Below, in pieces: positions 34,158 to 46,200 of a stretch of 64,000 nucleotides of DNA. The notes below the pieces were generated by a model that saw only the letters and a program-made list of their open reading frames with translations, was not told the DNA's origin and searched no databases. The stretch's first letter is position 1, and each line of letters begins with the position of its first letter. Source of the DNA: Babylonia areolata (lineage: Eukaryota > Mollusca > Gastropoda > Neogastropoda > Buccinidae); the NCBI RefSeq assembly GCF_041734735.1, contig NC_134895.1, positions 10,164,927-10,228,926 on the forward strand. The letters are read 5' to 3'. The position numbers and the translations under genes were made by a program.

Positions 34158-36065
34158 GAGGCACTGGCGTGCCACTAGTTTGACCGTCAGTAGGGACATT
34201 TTTCAGACAGCCAGGAATAGTGTAACAAACATTGTTGACAGGGCAAAGTCAAAGTTCTACTCTTCTAAAATCCTTGCATGCACCACAGCCAAACAGCTTT
34301 TCAACGCTACGAACAATCTACTAGGTAAAATGAAAAACACTCCTCTCCCTACAACATTTTCGGTGCAGGAACTCCCTCAAAAGTTTTCTGATTTCTTCAC
34401 CGGCAAAATATCATGCATTCGTGAGAAGCTTGACTCTGTTGTGTCTCCTTCTTTACCCGTTCAAGAACGCGTGTACAGTGGTCCTGTTTTACATTGTTTC
34501 CAACCGGTTACTGAAGATTTTGTGAAGAAAGTGTGTCTGAACGCTTGTCCGAAATCCTGTGAGCTTGACCATGTCCCGTCTTTTTTGTTGGTTGAATGTA
34601 TTGATGTTCTACTGCCACATATTACTCATGTCATCAATTATTCCTTACTGTCTGGTTGTTTCCCTAAAAAGCTTCAAATCTGCTGTTGTACGTCCACTCA
34701 TCAAGAAACCATCTTTGGATCATAATCGTTTGAAAAATTATCGACCTGTCTCTAATCTGTCATTTTTATCAAAACTGCTAGAAAAGATCATATTGTCTCA
34801 GCTCTTAGCTCATCTGGAACAAAATGGTTTACTTAATTCCCACCAGACAGCTTATACACGTGGTCATAGTTGCGAAACGGCCCTTCTTAGAATAGTGAAT
34901 GATTTGCTTTCCGGATCTGATGAGGATAAGATATCAGTTCTCGCTGTCTTAGATTTGTCAGCAGCTTTTGACACTATCGACCACTCTATCCTCTTGAACA
35001 GACTTAAAACTTCCTTTGGTATTCGTGACACTGCACTAGCATGGATCACGTCTTGCCTGTCAGATCGTACACAGAAAGTATGTGTAAATGGTAGATACTC
35101 TAGAGTATCTGCCTTGAAATATTGTGTCCCACAGGGGTCCGTCCTAGGTTCTGTTCTTTTCGTGCTGTATGCGGCTCCTGTGTCGGATGTCATCAGTCAT
35201 CATGCGATGTCGCATGAGAGCTTTGCTGATGACACACAACTTTATCAGTCGGCTTCCATAGCTGAATTTGATGCACTGGTGACAAACACAGGAGTGCATT
35301 GCTGGCCTAAAGGACTGGATGACTCTCAACAAGCTGCAGCTAAATGATGATAAGACTGAATTTATGATAACCTGTCCAAAGAAATTTCGTCAACATCCTT
35401 CCTTTCCTGACTCTGTTCTGATCAATAGCACACCTGTTTCACTTTCTCCTTCTGTTCGCAGTCTTAGTGTAATCCTAGACCAGTCTCTTTCCTTCCAACA
35501 GCACATTTCGAATATCTGTAAAGTTGCCTATTTGGAACTGCGTAGAATCAGCTCTATCCGCCACTATCTCTCAACCAATGCAACCGAGACACTTGTATGC
35601 TCTCTAGTTCTCTCAAAATTGGATTACTGCAACTCTCTTTTGGCCGGCCTTCCCAAATATCTGTTAGACAGACTCCAACGAATTCAGAATAACGCTGCCA
35701 TACTCATTTGCAGAGCTTCTAAATTTGACCATGTTTCTCCTCTCCTTCAGTCTCTCCACTGGTTGCCTGTTTCTGATCAAATAGACTATGAGCTATCCAC
35801 TCTGACCTTTTCTGCAGTCAACGGATCTGGCCCCAAGTATCTTTCTGAACTCCTCCATATCTATACCCCGTCTCGCCAGCTCCGTTCTTCCTCTGATATT
35901 CGACTTCTCAGGATACCTCACGTCAGAAGTAAGACCTATGGACACAGATCGTTTTCTTTTCAATCGCCAAAGACGTGGAACAAGCTCCCTGATAACCTCC
36001 GTCATTCTGATTCCCTCGCATCTTTTAAATCTCGTCTCAAAACTCACCTTTTCCCTCAGCAATAA
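34111..36065 (+). pseudogene. LINE reverse transcriptase and C-terminus (copy A2)
   Basis: Three overlapping frames carry [47 protein letters not shown] (usual G replaced by C), SFADDTQLY and the LHWLPVSDQ C-terminus. Frame changes near 34,700 and 35,330 break it, the latter at the same place as in A1 (4,630). Confidence 0.8.
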
Positions 36066-36269
36066 GTTCAATTGTGGCAGGTCCACTTCCTTTGCGTTAG
36101 CTGTGCTTGACGATGTGTGTATACATATGTATGTGTACATAACTACATGCATGTATATGAATGTGTATTGTGTGTGCGTGTGTTTATTTATGTAAGTTTG
36201 TGCCTCCCTATGTGTGCGTATGTGTTAGGGTAGCTGTTAGATACACATGTATGTTAAAATGTATGTATG

Positions 36270-36282
36270 CAGTGTGTGTGTG

Positions 36283-36344
<62 letters not shown>
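36270..36344. repeat. (TG)n array
   Basis: Counterpart of the TG/CG/TG tract at 5,570-5,650, here almost pure TG. Confidence 0.9.
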
Positions 36345-36345
<1 letters not shown>

Positions 36346-36453
36346 TCACATTTTGGTGTGTGTATGTAACATAGATGTAATGTTTTATGTTAACAAAAGC
36401 GTGTTTGTAAAGCAACTAGAGCAGATTTCTGGATAGTGTACTATATAAGTATC

Positions 36454-36489
<36 letters not shown>

Positions 36490-36493
36490 CATT

Positions 36494-36960
36494 AACGGCA
36501 CCTGTTGGTTTTAATGGTGGGTAGGGATTTTTCCGATCTCCCAGGTCAACATATGTGCAGACCTACTTGTGCCTGAACCCACTCCGTGTGTATACGCAAG
36601 CAGAAGATCAAATACGTACGTCAAAGATCCCGTAATCCATGTCAGCGTTCGGTGGGTTGTGGAAACAAGAACATACCCAGCATGCACACCCCCGAAAACG
36701 GAGTATGGCTGCCTACGTGGTGGGGGTAAATGAAGAAAACGGTCATACACGTAAAATGTTACATGTCTGTCTGATTATGTGTGCGTGCCTGAAATCTGAC
36801 TGAATGACACAGGAAACGAATAATCAGCGTCAAGTGGCAGCCGTCAGTCGGCTCTACCCACGTAGGCAGCCTGTTGTGCAAATGACCCCGTATTCGTACA
36901 GCGCTTAGAGCTTGGTCTCCGACTGAGGATAGGCGTTATATAAGTATCCATATCAATCCA
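36494..36960 (+). mobile_element. SINE body and tail (copy A2)
   Basis: Counterpart of 5,778-6,240, starting AACGGCACCTG and ending TATATAAGTATCCATATCAATC. The tRNA-like head is not present upstream of the LINE in this copy, because the LINE's 5' part continues into block C sequence instead. Confidence 0.75.
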
Positions 36961-37331
36961 AAAAAGAAAAGAAAAAAACCTGTCGGGCCTCATGAAAATG
37001 TCACACGTTTCATATCACTTATACAAATAATAGTGAACAGCATTTGGCATAGTACTCACAATCATGTTCCATGAAATACAAATGTGAATGGTGTTTGGTA
37101 GTGAAATCCGCATTCATATTTACAATGTCCTTATCAACTGTTTGGTCAAGACACACATCAGACATAATCTACATTTAGAGGAAGAAAAGAACAGTGGTGT
37201 ATTCTGCCAAATGAGACGATCAGCTGATGTATTGTCCCGTTTTCCCTCCACAAGCCTGAAAACCCCCCTTTATTTTTTGTCCGGGGTTAGGGGTAGTGGG
37301 AAATGAATCAATCTATATTTCATCCATCTCA

Positions 37332-37335
<4 letters not shown>
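36961..37335. other. Noncoding spacer, includes the direct repeat
   Basis: Counterpart of 6,241-6,617, with the flank repeat at about 36,989-37,051. No gene. Confidence 0.5.
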
Positions 37336-37379
<44 letters not shown>

Positions 37380-37382
37380 GTG

Positions 37383-37425
<43 letters not shown>

Positions 37426-37515
37426 GTGTTGTGTTGTGTTGTGTTGTGTGTGTGTGTGTGTTGTGTTGTGTTGTGCTTGTGTGTGTGTGTGTGTGTTGTA
37501 TGTGTGTATGTAAGT

Positions 37516-37576
<61 letters not shown>
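37336..37576. repeat. (TG)n array, LINE-free allele
   Basis: About 240 bp of TG with TGTTG and TATG variants running straight into GCCCACATGCAAACCC. It marks the unoccupied site of the LINE at 6,785-9,806. Confidence 0.95.
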
Positions 37577-37577
<1 letters not shown>

Positions 37578-37950
37578 CCACATGCAAACCCAGACCAGTT
37601 TTATTCGATTCGATTCCGTGTATAAAGAGTGTATGTAATCACTGAATGTACTGTGCTGAAAGATTATTCACACACACAAAACTAATGTCTATTGATTTGG
37701 AAAACGGTGTTTAAATGCCCAACTTCGGCTTTCACGCTCTTCACGTTTATATATATATCATTTCAATTTCAATTTGAACATACTTTTGTTCTTGGTGGTA
37801 GTTTCCATTCAAGAGCTTCTGGCACAGTTATCTACTCAGTGTGCACGAAACAAAATCTACTGTGGTCCATGTGTGTCAAGGTTGAGGGAGCTGGGCCCAA
37901 TCCCTCATAACCACCTGCCTTTGTGGTGCCGATGTACCAAGGTACTATGA
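37577..37950. other. Noncoding spacer of block A
   Basis: Counterpart of 9,807-10,185. No gene seen. Confidence 0.5.
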
Positions 37951-38034
37951 AGGGAGGCGCCAGAATGGTTAAGACTTTTATCTGCCCATACAGAGTCTGT
38001 GAGGGGTGTGGGTTCGAACTCTGGGTCTCGCCCT

Positions 38035-38086
<52 letters not shown>

Positions 38087-38252
38087 GTTTGACTGAAATC
38101 AAACTGAGCGTCAAGTCAATCGGATAAGACGATATACTGAGGTCCAGCGTACAGCTGGCACTTGGCCGCACTGAATCAGAATCCCCACGGCAGCATGAGT
38201 TTTGTCATCTGGCAACACTCTATGGAAGAAATCAACTCTGAAAAGGATGCAA
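37951..38252 (+). mobile_element. tRNA-derived SINE, second family (copy A2)
   Basis: Counterpart of 10,186-10,470 with the B box GGGTTCGAACTCTGG near 38,010. The C tract between head and core has become a pure run of about 50 C (38,034-38,084). Confidence 0.65.
38034..38084. repeat. Uninterrupted poly-C of about 50 bases
   Basis: Copy 1 has an interrupted C/G/A tract of about 40 bp at 10,266-10,302. A pure tract this long may be a consensus artefact. Confidence 0.9.
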
Positions 38253-38257
38253 AAGTA

Positions 38258-39392
38258 TAGGGTAGGTATGGGTAATTGCGAACAGCATGTAATTGCGAAC
38301 GATTTGTATACCGCCCCACTTCAAAGTGTTCTTAACGGTTGCATTTTTCACAATCTAACATCTGCTTCGACCTATTTCTAATACCTTAACTCTTTCCATA
38401 CGAACGGCGAAAGAGACGACGTTAACAGCGTTTCACCCCAATTACCATCATCAAAATATTGCAAGCGGAAGGCTCTTATACTGAAGACGTGAATGTTGAC
38501 AAAGAATACCACAATTCTGACGACGGAAGCTAAAGGTTGGATCATTCAGACACCCACTGGACATCCGAGGGGTCTATGTAGAGGAGAAGAGAGGACTGGC
38601 CGTACTGAGTGAGTTAATGAATATCCATTTCCAAGAACCAGTCAAACAGCAGCTATTTCTGACTGTTTCCGCGCTCTTTCTTCTCTTCGTGCATCACTGC
38701 CGACCAGGGTTACAAATGTGCTCCTAAAATCCTAAAATCAATTGAAGCAAGTTGTAGGACTTGAACTTTGACACAGTTTAAAATAGTTTATTTGATCGGA
38801 TATGTTGAATTAACATTACCAGTGCTGGGAGATTTTAAGAAAGCATATTGGTGACAGATCAGAACATCAGTTTTGACAGGAATCTACAAAATAGTGTCGT
38901 TTGCAATTAGACCATAGGATATTTTTTGAAGTGAGCCTATTTGCGAACGATGCTGCACATTTACTGATCACTCTCAAAAGGGTGTGTTTGTGTGCGATGT
39001 GGGGTGTGTGCGTTTAAATGTTTGTTTGTGTGTTTGTGTGCATGTATTAAAAACCAACTTAATACAACAGTCAGGTGCGATGTTCCAATAATATGTTATG
39101 TCTTATGAGTAAAAGACCTGCTTCTGTTTTAACAATCTACACGTACCCAAACCCATCGTTCGCAATTAGACTGGACCGTTTACATTTACCCTCAGGCACC
39201 CCTGCTATTTCAAACGTCGACAAAACGTTGAAAAGAGTGAGCAGACGAACTTTTAATGATGCAACCAGTTGGAGAAAGCTTTCAAAAACAAAAGAACTAC
39301 GTTCGACTATCGTACGACATGTTATCTTTACAGTACACACGTTGAGCTGGTCGCTTTGACTGGATCGTTCACAATTAGGTATACCTGCCCTA
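38258..39392. mobile_element. TIR DNA element with nested MITE (copy A2)
   Basis: Counterpart of 10,476-11,610 with the same termini and TA flanks. Nearly identical, so the insertion predates the 30-kb duplication. Confidence 0.6.
38386..38617. mobile_element. TTAA-flanked MITE, copy iv (nested)
   Basis: Counterpart of 10,604-10,835 with identical TTAA ends. Confidence 0.7.
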
Positions 39393-39396
39393 TATG

Positions 39397-39545
39397 CATG
39401 TACCCAGTGCCTAAGTGCGCTGGGTGATGCTGCTGGTCAAGCATCTGTCCAGCAGATGCGGTGTGGAGTTTAAGAATGTATTCCGAACGCAGTACCGCCT
39501 CCTTGAGAAACTGAAAAAAAAATGGAACTGAAATCTGGTGCCAGA
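39397..39545 (-). mobile_element. SINE fragment, minus strand (copy A2)
   Basis: Counterpart of 11,615-11,760. Confidence 0.55.
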
Positions 39546-39847
39546 GTCATCTCAGACAGGACTCCCTTTCACTTCCTCCCCCAGCCCCCCACCATCCCCC
39601 AAGTTCCCTAGCCTCCTCCCCTGAGATGGTTGATCCTATTGCCTGTGTGTGTGCTGAAGTGGGTGCGTGCTGATGTATTTTTTGGTTTGTTTGTTTGTTT
39701 TTTTCTGAATGCAACTAACTCTCCTGTCTACGGGTACATACTGGATGACTGTGAGACTGCGAACTGGTGCATGTGTTATGATGCATCTCTTCGGGTATGG
39801 GTACTGTATGTATTTGTGTCTATGAGTGTATGTGACATGTACATGGG

Positions 39848-40007
39848 TGTGTGTGTAGGGGGGGACAGGGGGGAGGGGGGGCGGTGGGTGTGCGTGTTTG
39901 TGTGTGTGTGTGTGTGCGTGTGTGCGTGTGTGTACGTGTTTGTGTGTGTGTGTGTATGTGCGCGCGCGCGCGAGCACGCGCGCGTGTGTGTGTGTATGTG
40001 CACGTGT

Positions 40008-40038
<31 letters not shown>

Positions 40039-40090
40039 GTGCGAGTGTGCGTGTTTGTGTGTGGGTGTATCTGCGTGTTGGTGTGTACTG
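39848..40090. repeat. TG/CG alternating array
   Basis: Counterpart of 12,062-12,310, a few units shorter. Confidence 0.9.
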
Positions 40091-41890
40091 GTTTGCTGAG
40101 CGAGGATCATTTTAGTTCTCATTGTGTTTCAGTTATTGACCTCATTGTATTTTTTTTTTCTTTGATTGTGCAGTTACTCATCCATTGTCGTTGTTGGTCT
40201 TTCTGGGGTTTTTTTGTCTGATGTCATTTAGTGCTAACGTGTTACACGTGCGTGTGGTGTTTACATCAAGAAACTGGAGCACGGTTCGCCTCGCTCAGCA
40301 AGGGCTCAGTGTCTGTGACGAGTGAGTGGACAGCTGAGTAATGCATTGAGCAAGGACACGTTGAACAAAGAGCTCTGATAGCTTCCTTTGAATGGTGGCC
40401 TTGGGTAATGTCTCCAAATATACGGAGGACGCGAGTGTCCTTGGGTTAGATTCACATACACATTGCGAATTTCCCCCGCTCACACACACACACACACACA
40501 CACACACATTAATTTTTTGAAATAATTCTTTTTTGATTCACTGTATTCAAATGAGAGGAACCGATATCGAAATGTGTTGGATTCCTTCACACTGTGGGCT
40601 TATTTGTCATGAAAGTGCAGACCATTTCACAAAACTTAATTCATTTAGTGCAACGTGTTTTACACGTACCTATGGTAGGCTGTCAAAGCCCTGACAACGT
40701 GCTGTTTTTTGTGGGGGTTTTGTGTGTTTTATTTTCGTGGTTCTGGCATCAGTTCTTTTCTTTTGAAGCAGGTTTTGGTGTCGCATATATGGATCATACC
40801 GCACGCTTTGGCACTTCCATGAAACTGGAACTGTCTGGGAGGTGCCGCCTTCCTGATCAGGCCCCCCCCCCCCCCCCTCACATCCTCCCCCCCCCCCCCC
40901 CACTCCCCCCCACACATACACCCCTCCCCTGTCTCTTTTCAGAAATGTTGCATCTTCTGCTATCACACATACCAGCATACCTTTCACAACCACACTGAAC
41001 CAGTTCAATGAAGTTTATTAATAAAGTAGAGAGAAACAGCAGCATGAAATGAAAAAAAAAGTAAAAGTCAAAATTGTATTTTATGAAGGTGAATTGAAAA
41101 CGCAACAGCTGGTTTTTTTTGTTTTGTTTTTTGTTTTTCTTTTTGTTTTTTTGTTTTTTTTTTACATCAAGCTATCTATCAAAAACAAATACGGGGGGGG
41201 GGGGGGGGGGGGGGGGAACCAACGAACTACAAATATAAAACGGAAGCAACTGAACAAACATGCAAAAATAAACAAGAGTGTAGATATATCAAAATGAATT
41301 CTAAATATTTATTTATCATATTCATATTATGTTATTAGCTAACTATTTTGCAAACTATGCAGCAAGTTGCCAACAAAACTTCAAAAATCAAATCAGTGGT
41401 CTACAAAGTAGTGTTCTGTAACTCACGTGGTGATATGAAAGATCTGAAGCGTAGTTCATGTGTGTGGTGCAAACTAGTTCTGGCCGCATTCAGATCTGGC
41501 CAAAATATTGACACTTACTTCACTGCATTGGCAGACAGTTTGAAGTGCTCTCAAGTCAAGACGTCTGACAGAAGTGTACATAAAAAAAAATTCACCATTC
41601 CTTATTACATTAGTAGATATATAACACGTTATCAAACTCAAAGTTACCGTCTGTCATCTGTCAACCATTCTGCGCAAGCATTGTTTCTATAAAATAAAAT
41701 AATAAAGATTTTAAAAAAGAGAGTTTTCTGAAGATATAATGCTGGAGGGTGAATCAGACAGGATTTCATGACCGTGGTCCCTCAGCATTGACAAACCGAT
41801 AACCAAGTTTGTCGTACGTCCATGTAAGTAATCTCCTTCAGTCACTGATCTAAAACAACAGTGGCGAATAACAACAAGGTCGAAGACATT
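40091..41890. other. Noncoding DNA of block A (copy 2)
   Basis: Counterpart of 12,311-14,090. Has (CA)n at 40,482-40,508, C tracts at 40,861-40,912, T/TTTTG at 41,113-41,162 and poly-G at 41,193-41,216. No gene is called. Confidence 0.5.
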
Positions 41891-42075
41891 GGCCATGATA
41901 AAGATATTGGCCATGATATAGATGTTGTTCATGATAAAGATATTGGCTATGATAACGATATTGGCTATGATAGAAATATTGGCTATGATAAATATATTGG
42001 CTATGATAAAAAATATTGGCTATGATTTTTAAAAAAAATTATTTGGCCATGATAAAGATACTGGTCATGATCAAA
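41891..42075. repeat. 18-bp minisatellite, copy 2
   Basis: Same GGCTATGATAAAGATATT-type units as 14,091-14,252, with one extra unit. Confidence 0.85.
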
Positions 42076-42812
42076 CGAAAGCAAAAAACTGAGATTTCAG
42101 AAGTAAGAACAATTTTCTGGTGAAATAAATGCAAAACCAGAGTATGCAAGTTCTATACTCATTGATCCATGAAAACAACAACAACAACAACAACAATCCC
42201 TCCATCAAGACCATTCCAAAGGCCATGGCATTCAATCTGGAAAGCTGTTTAATTCGATAACAGCATTGACACTGGCCTGAGCCCATCCTCCATACACCCA
42301 TAGAACAAAATAGGAAATAAAATGAAATAAAGCATGTTTTTTGTTTGTTTGTTTGTTTGTCTGTTTGCTGGGGGTTTTTTGTTTTTGTTTGTTGTTGTTG
42401 TTGTTTTTTTGTTTTTTGTTTTTTTTGTTTTTTTGTTTTGTTTTTTTGTTTGTTTTTTGCTTTGGTTTTTGTTTTTGTTTTTTTTCTACTGATCGAAACA
42501 CACGGAGCCACACCAGATGTGAACAGGACAGTACAATGCATCAGGGAAGTGGTTCTTGTACCGCTGGAACCAACTTGATGAAGTTCTTGTACTCCAGTTC
42601 AGCCATGGTACTCCCGAAGATGGAGGGAACATTCTGCAGCTTCCCATTGATTGTTGTATGAGCACTCCGGAACAACATCTTTAGACGAATTGGAAGCTCA
42701 TCCATGCATCTGTGAATAAACAACCCATGATGCGTCATTTTCGTGCACACTGGCATATCAGTATCTGGCCATAAGTATGAAATCACACACATAGAAAATT
42801 GATTGCTCAAGA

Positions 42813-42883
<71 letters not shown>

Positions 42884-43034
42884 GTTCTCTTTTCTTGCCT
42901 TTTCCAGCCAACGAAAGTGACACGTATAGAGCTTCTTTTTTTTCTTTTCTTTCTTATAATGGAATAATGAAAAGAAAAAAAAAGAGTAATACAATGTACT
43001 CCGTGATCTTGCGGGCAAGTACGGCCACCAAAAG
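42076..43034. other. Right end of block A (copy 2)
   Basis: Counterpart of 14,253-15,221, with T/TTG-rich DNA at 42,336-42,484 and (TG)n at 42,814-42,880, about twice as long as in copy 1. The 60 bp around 42,600-42,690 differ more than the flanks. Joins block C at 43,035. Confidence 0.55.
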
Positions 43035-43284
43035 AATGTAACTGAACTTTATTTCTTATATGAAATTGAATCCTTTTTCACTTAAACAAAAAGCAAAATT
43101 GAGTTTGAACAATTATTGGAAACAAATAGGCATGCGCATTGTTAATATCTGTATTTAATTTTTCACATTTTATTACACTTTTTCTCAACAATAATAAGCT
43201 TATAGTTCAGTAATTAACAGTTTTTGTTTTTCATATATAGTAAAAAGTTTACTGTTCAATTACATCTTATGTATCTATATAAAT

Positions 43285-46200
43285 GAATGTCAGGTCAGGT
43301 CTCTACCTGCCACAGGTACCATGTAACCCTGTGCTACCTGTCACATGCGGGCAGATGGAGCTCGACAGCCCGGGAAGGCAGTCCATCTAAGACAAGGAAA
43401 AGTCTGAAGTAAAACCCATGAAGTGCTAAGGAATGCAGGACAGTCTCGACATGCATTGACCCTGGGTCCATGGCCATGTCCCGACTTTCAGTAGCCGCAG
43501 TTCCAATCCTGCATGCAGGCGGTTCAGGATATTGGTCGCCTGATTGTTGACCCGGAGGTGACAGCATCACTCGGCAGCACCCTGAACGACCAAGCAGCCT
43601 TTTCTAGGGACAGCACTGCTTGCTCCACACGGAGAGGGGCCTAGAAAAGGTGGTCCAAACAAATGCTCATCTCCATACCCCCCAGTTGGCTAGCCGCGGT
43701 CAACGGGCATCTCCAAACGCGGTCGAACAACAATAGAGAAGAAAAGGCCGGCACCTGCCTCACAATTAGGTGCAAAAGGACTAAAGGTAGCATGCTGGAA
43801 CATCCGAACCATGCGTGACTCTGCAGACAGCAACCACCCAGAAAGGCGTTCCGCTCTAGTCGCACACGAACTTCAGAGACTGAACATTGACATTGCTGCC
43901 GTCAGCGAAGTCCGCTTTGCAGGGAAAGGCAGCCTCCAGGAACACGGCGCTGGGTACACCCTCTACTGGTCAGGCAAGCCAGAGACCGAGAGACGCCTCT
44001 ATGGCGTAGGCTTTATGGTCAGGAGCACCATTGCCTCCAAGCTTGAAAACCTGCCAACAGGACACTCAGACCGAATTATGTCCATGCGCCTCCCACTACG
44101 GAACAAACAGCATGCCACTCTGTTCAGCGTGTACGCTCCAACCCTCCAAGCGGACCCCACAGAAAAGGTCAAGTTTTACACTGATCTGCGCAACCTCGTT
44201 CAGAACACCCCTGCTGACGACAAGGTCATCATCCTTGGCGACTTCAATGCCAGAGTTGGCCAAGATTCAGAAGCCTGGAAAGGAGTCCTTGGCAAGCATG
44301 GCGTTGGTAATTGCAACGACAATGGGCGCCTTCTTCTCGAGTTCTGTGCAGAGCAGCAGTTTACCATCACCAACACCATTTTCCAGCAGAAGGACAGCCT
44401 GAAGACAACGTGGATGCATCCTCGGTCCAAACATTGGCACCTCATTGATTACATCCTGATGCGCCAGAGAGACGTACGAGACGTCCTACACACCCGAGTG
44501 ATGCCCAGCGCGGAGTGTCATACTGACCACCGCCTCGTCCGCAGCAAGCTCAGGCTCCACTTCAAGCCCAAACCAAAGAAAGGAGGAGCTCCTAGGAAGA
44601 AATTCCAGGTCGGCAACTTTCAGTCAGCTGAAGTGAAAGCTGAATTCCAGGCGAAGCTTCAGGACAAACTTGAAGACCCCAGTTGTCCCACAGACCCCTC
44701 TCCAGAAGCACTATGGGCACAGCTGAAATCAGCCATCCTGCAGTCCTCTGAAGAAGTCCTAGGGTTCTCGTCGAAAAAGAACAAGGACTGGTTTGACGAA
44801 AACAACCAGGAGATCCAAGAATTGCTGGCGAAGAAATCAGCCCACCAGGCTCACCTTGCACAACCGTCTTGTCCGGTGAAGAAAGCAACCTTCCGGCTCA
44901 TATGCAGCAACCTCCAGCGCAAGCTTCGTGAGATTCAAAATGGGTGGTGGACCAACCTGGCAGAGAGGGCTCAGCTTTGTGCAGACACTGGTGACTACCG
45001 GGGCTTATACGAAGCCTTGAAGGCGGTGTACGGTCCCTCATACCAGGTCCAGAGTCCTTTGCGCAGCACAGACGGCCAGGCGCTCTTCACAGACAAGACG
45101 TCGATCCTGAACAGGTGGTCGGAACATTTCCAGGCCCTCTTCAGCGCCAACCGCACGGTTCAAGACTCGGCAATTCTCCGCATCCCACAACAGCCAGTGA
45201 AATTACAACTGGACGAGCTACCAACCCTAGAAGAGACTGTCAAGGCCATTGAACAGCTGAAATGTGGCAAGGCAGCAGGGGTTGACGGAATTCCGCCGGA
45301 GGCGTGGAAGAATGGAGGCCCAGCACTACACTCCAAACTCCACAACCTCTTTGTCTGCTGCTGGGAGCAAGGCAAACTACCACAGGACCTCCGTGACGCA
45401 GTCATCATCACCCTGTATAAAAACAAGGGAGAAAAGTCGGACTGCTCCAACTACAGGGGGATAACTCTGCTCTCCATCGCAGGCAAGATCCTCGCCAGAG
45501 TCCTCCTAAATCGGCTGGTGCCTACTATCGCCGAAGAACATCTCCCAGAGAGTCAGTGTGGCTTTAGAGCCAACAGAGGCACCACTGACATGGTCTTCGT
45601 TCTCAGACAGCTACAAGAAAAATGTCGGGAACAGAACAAAGGACTGTATGCGACATTCGTCGATCTCACGAAAGCTTTCGACACCGTGAGCAGAAAAGGT
45701 CTGTGGGAGATCATGAAACGTCTAGGATGCCCCCCAAAATTCCTCAGCATGGTCATCCAACTACATGAGGAACAGCGTGGACAGGTCAGACACAGCAACG
45801 ACCTTTCGGAGCCCTTCCCAATTGGAAATGGAGTGAAACAAGGTTGTGTCCTCGCGCCGACCCTCTTCACGATCTTCTTCAGCATGATGCTCCAACAGGC
45901 CACTGAAGATCTTGGCGACGACGACGGTATCTTCATCAGATACCGCACTGATGGCAGCCTATTCAACCTGAGGCGGCTACAGGCCCACACCAAGACACTG
46001 GAGCAACTCATCAGAGAGCTTCTGTTTGCCGACGATGCTGCCCTCGTCGCCCATACAGAAGCGGCCCTGCAGCGTATAACGTCCTGCTTCGCAGAGGCTG
46101 CGCAGCTCTTCGGCCTAGAAGTCAGTCTGAAAAAGACGGAAGTTCTCCACCAGCCTGCCCCACAGGAAGAATTCCACGCTCCTCACATCAACATCGGTGA

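Larger units (their letters stand above)
32667..36493 (+). mobile_element. CR1/L2-like LINE (copy A2), probable hybrid
   Basis: Same LINE family as 2,476-5,777 but about 500 bp longer at the 5' end. Versus copy A1 I count about 20 substitutions in the first 430 aligned bases (33,166-33,595), about 15 in the next 1.1 kb and about a dozen in the last 1.7 kb. This step suggests that the 5' part comes from a different LINE copy and that recombination, or an assembly switch, lies near 33,590. It ends in a longer (ATT)n at 36,462-36,490. Confidence 0.75.

Noticed and set aside
38034-38084. Poly-C tract as a functional G-quadruplex element
   Set aside because: Copy 1 has an interrupted, shorter tract. 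Length and purity may be consensus error, and nothing nearby suggests function.
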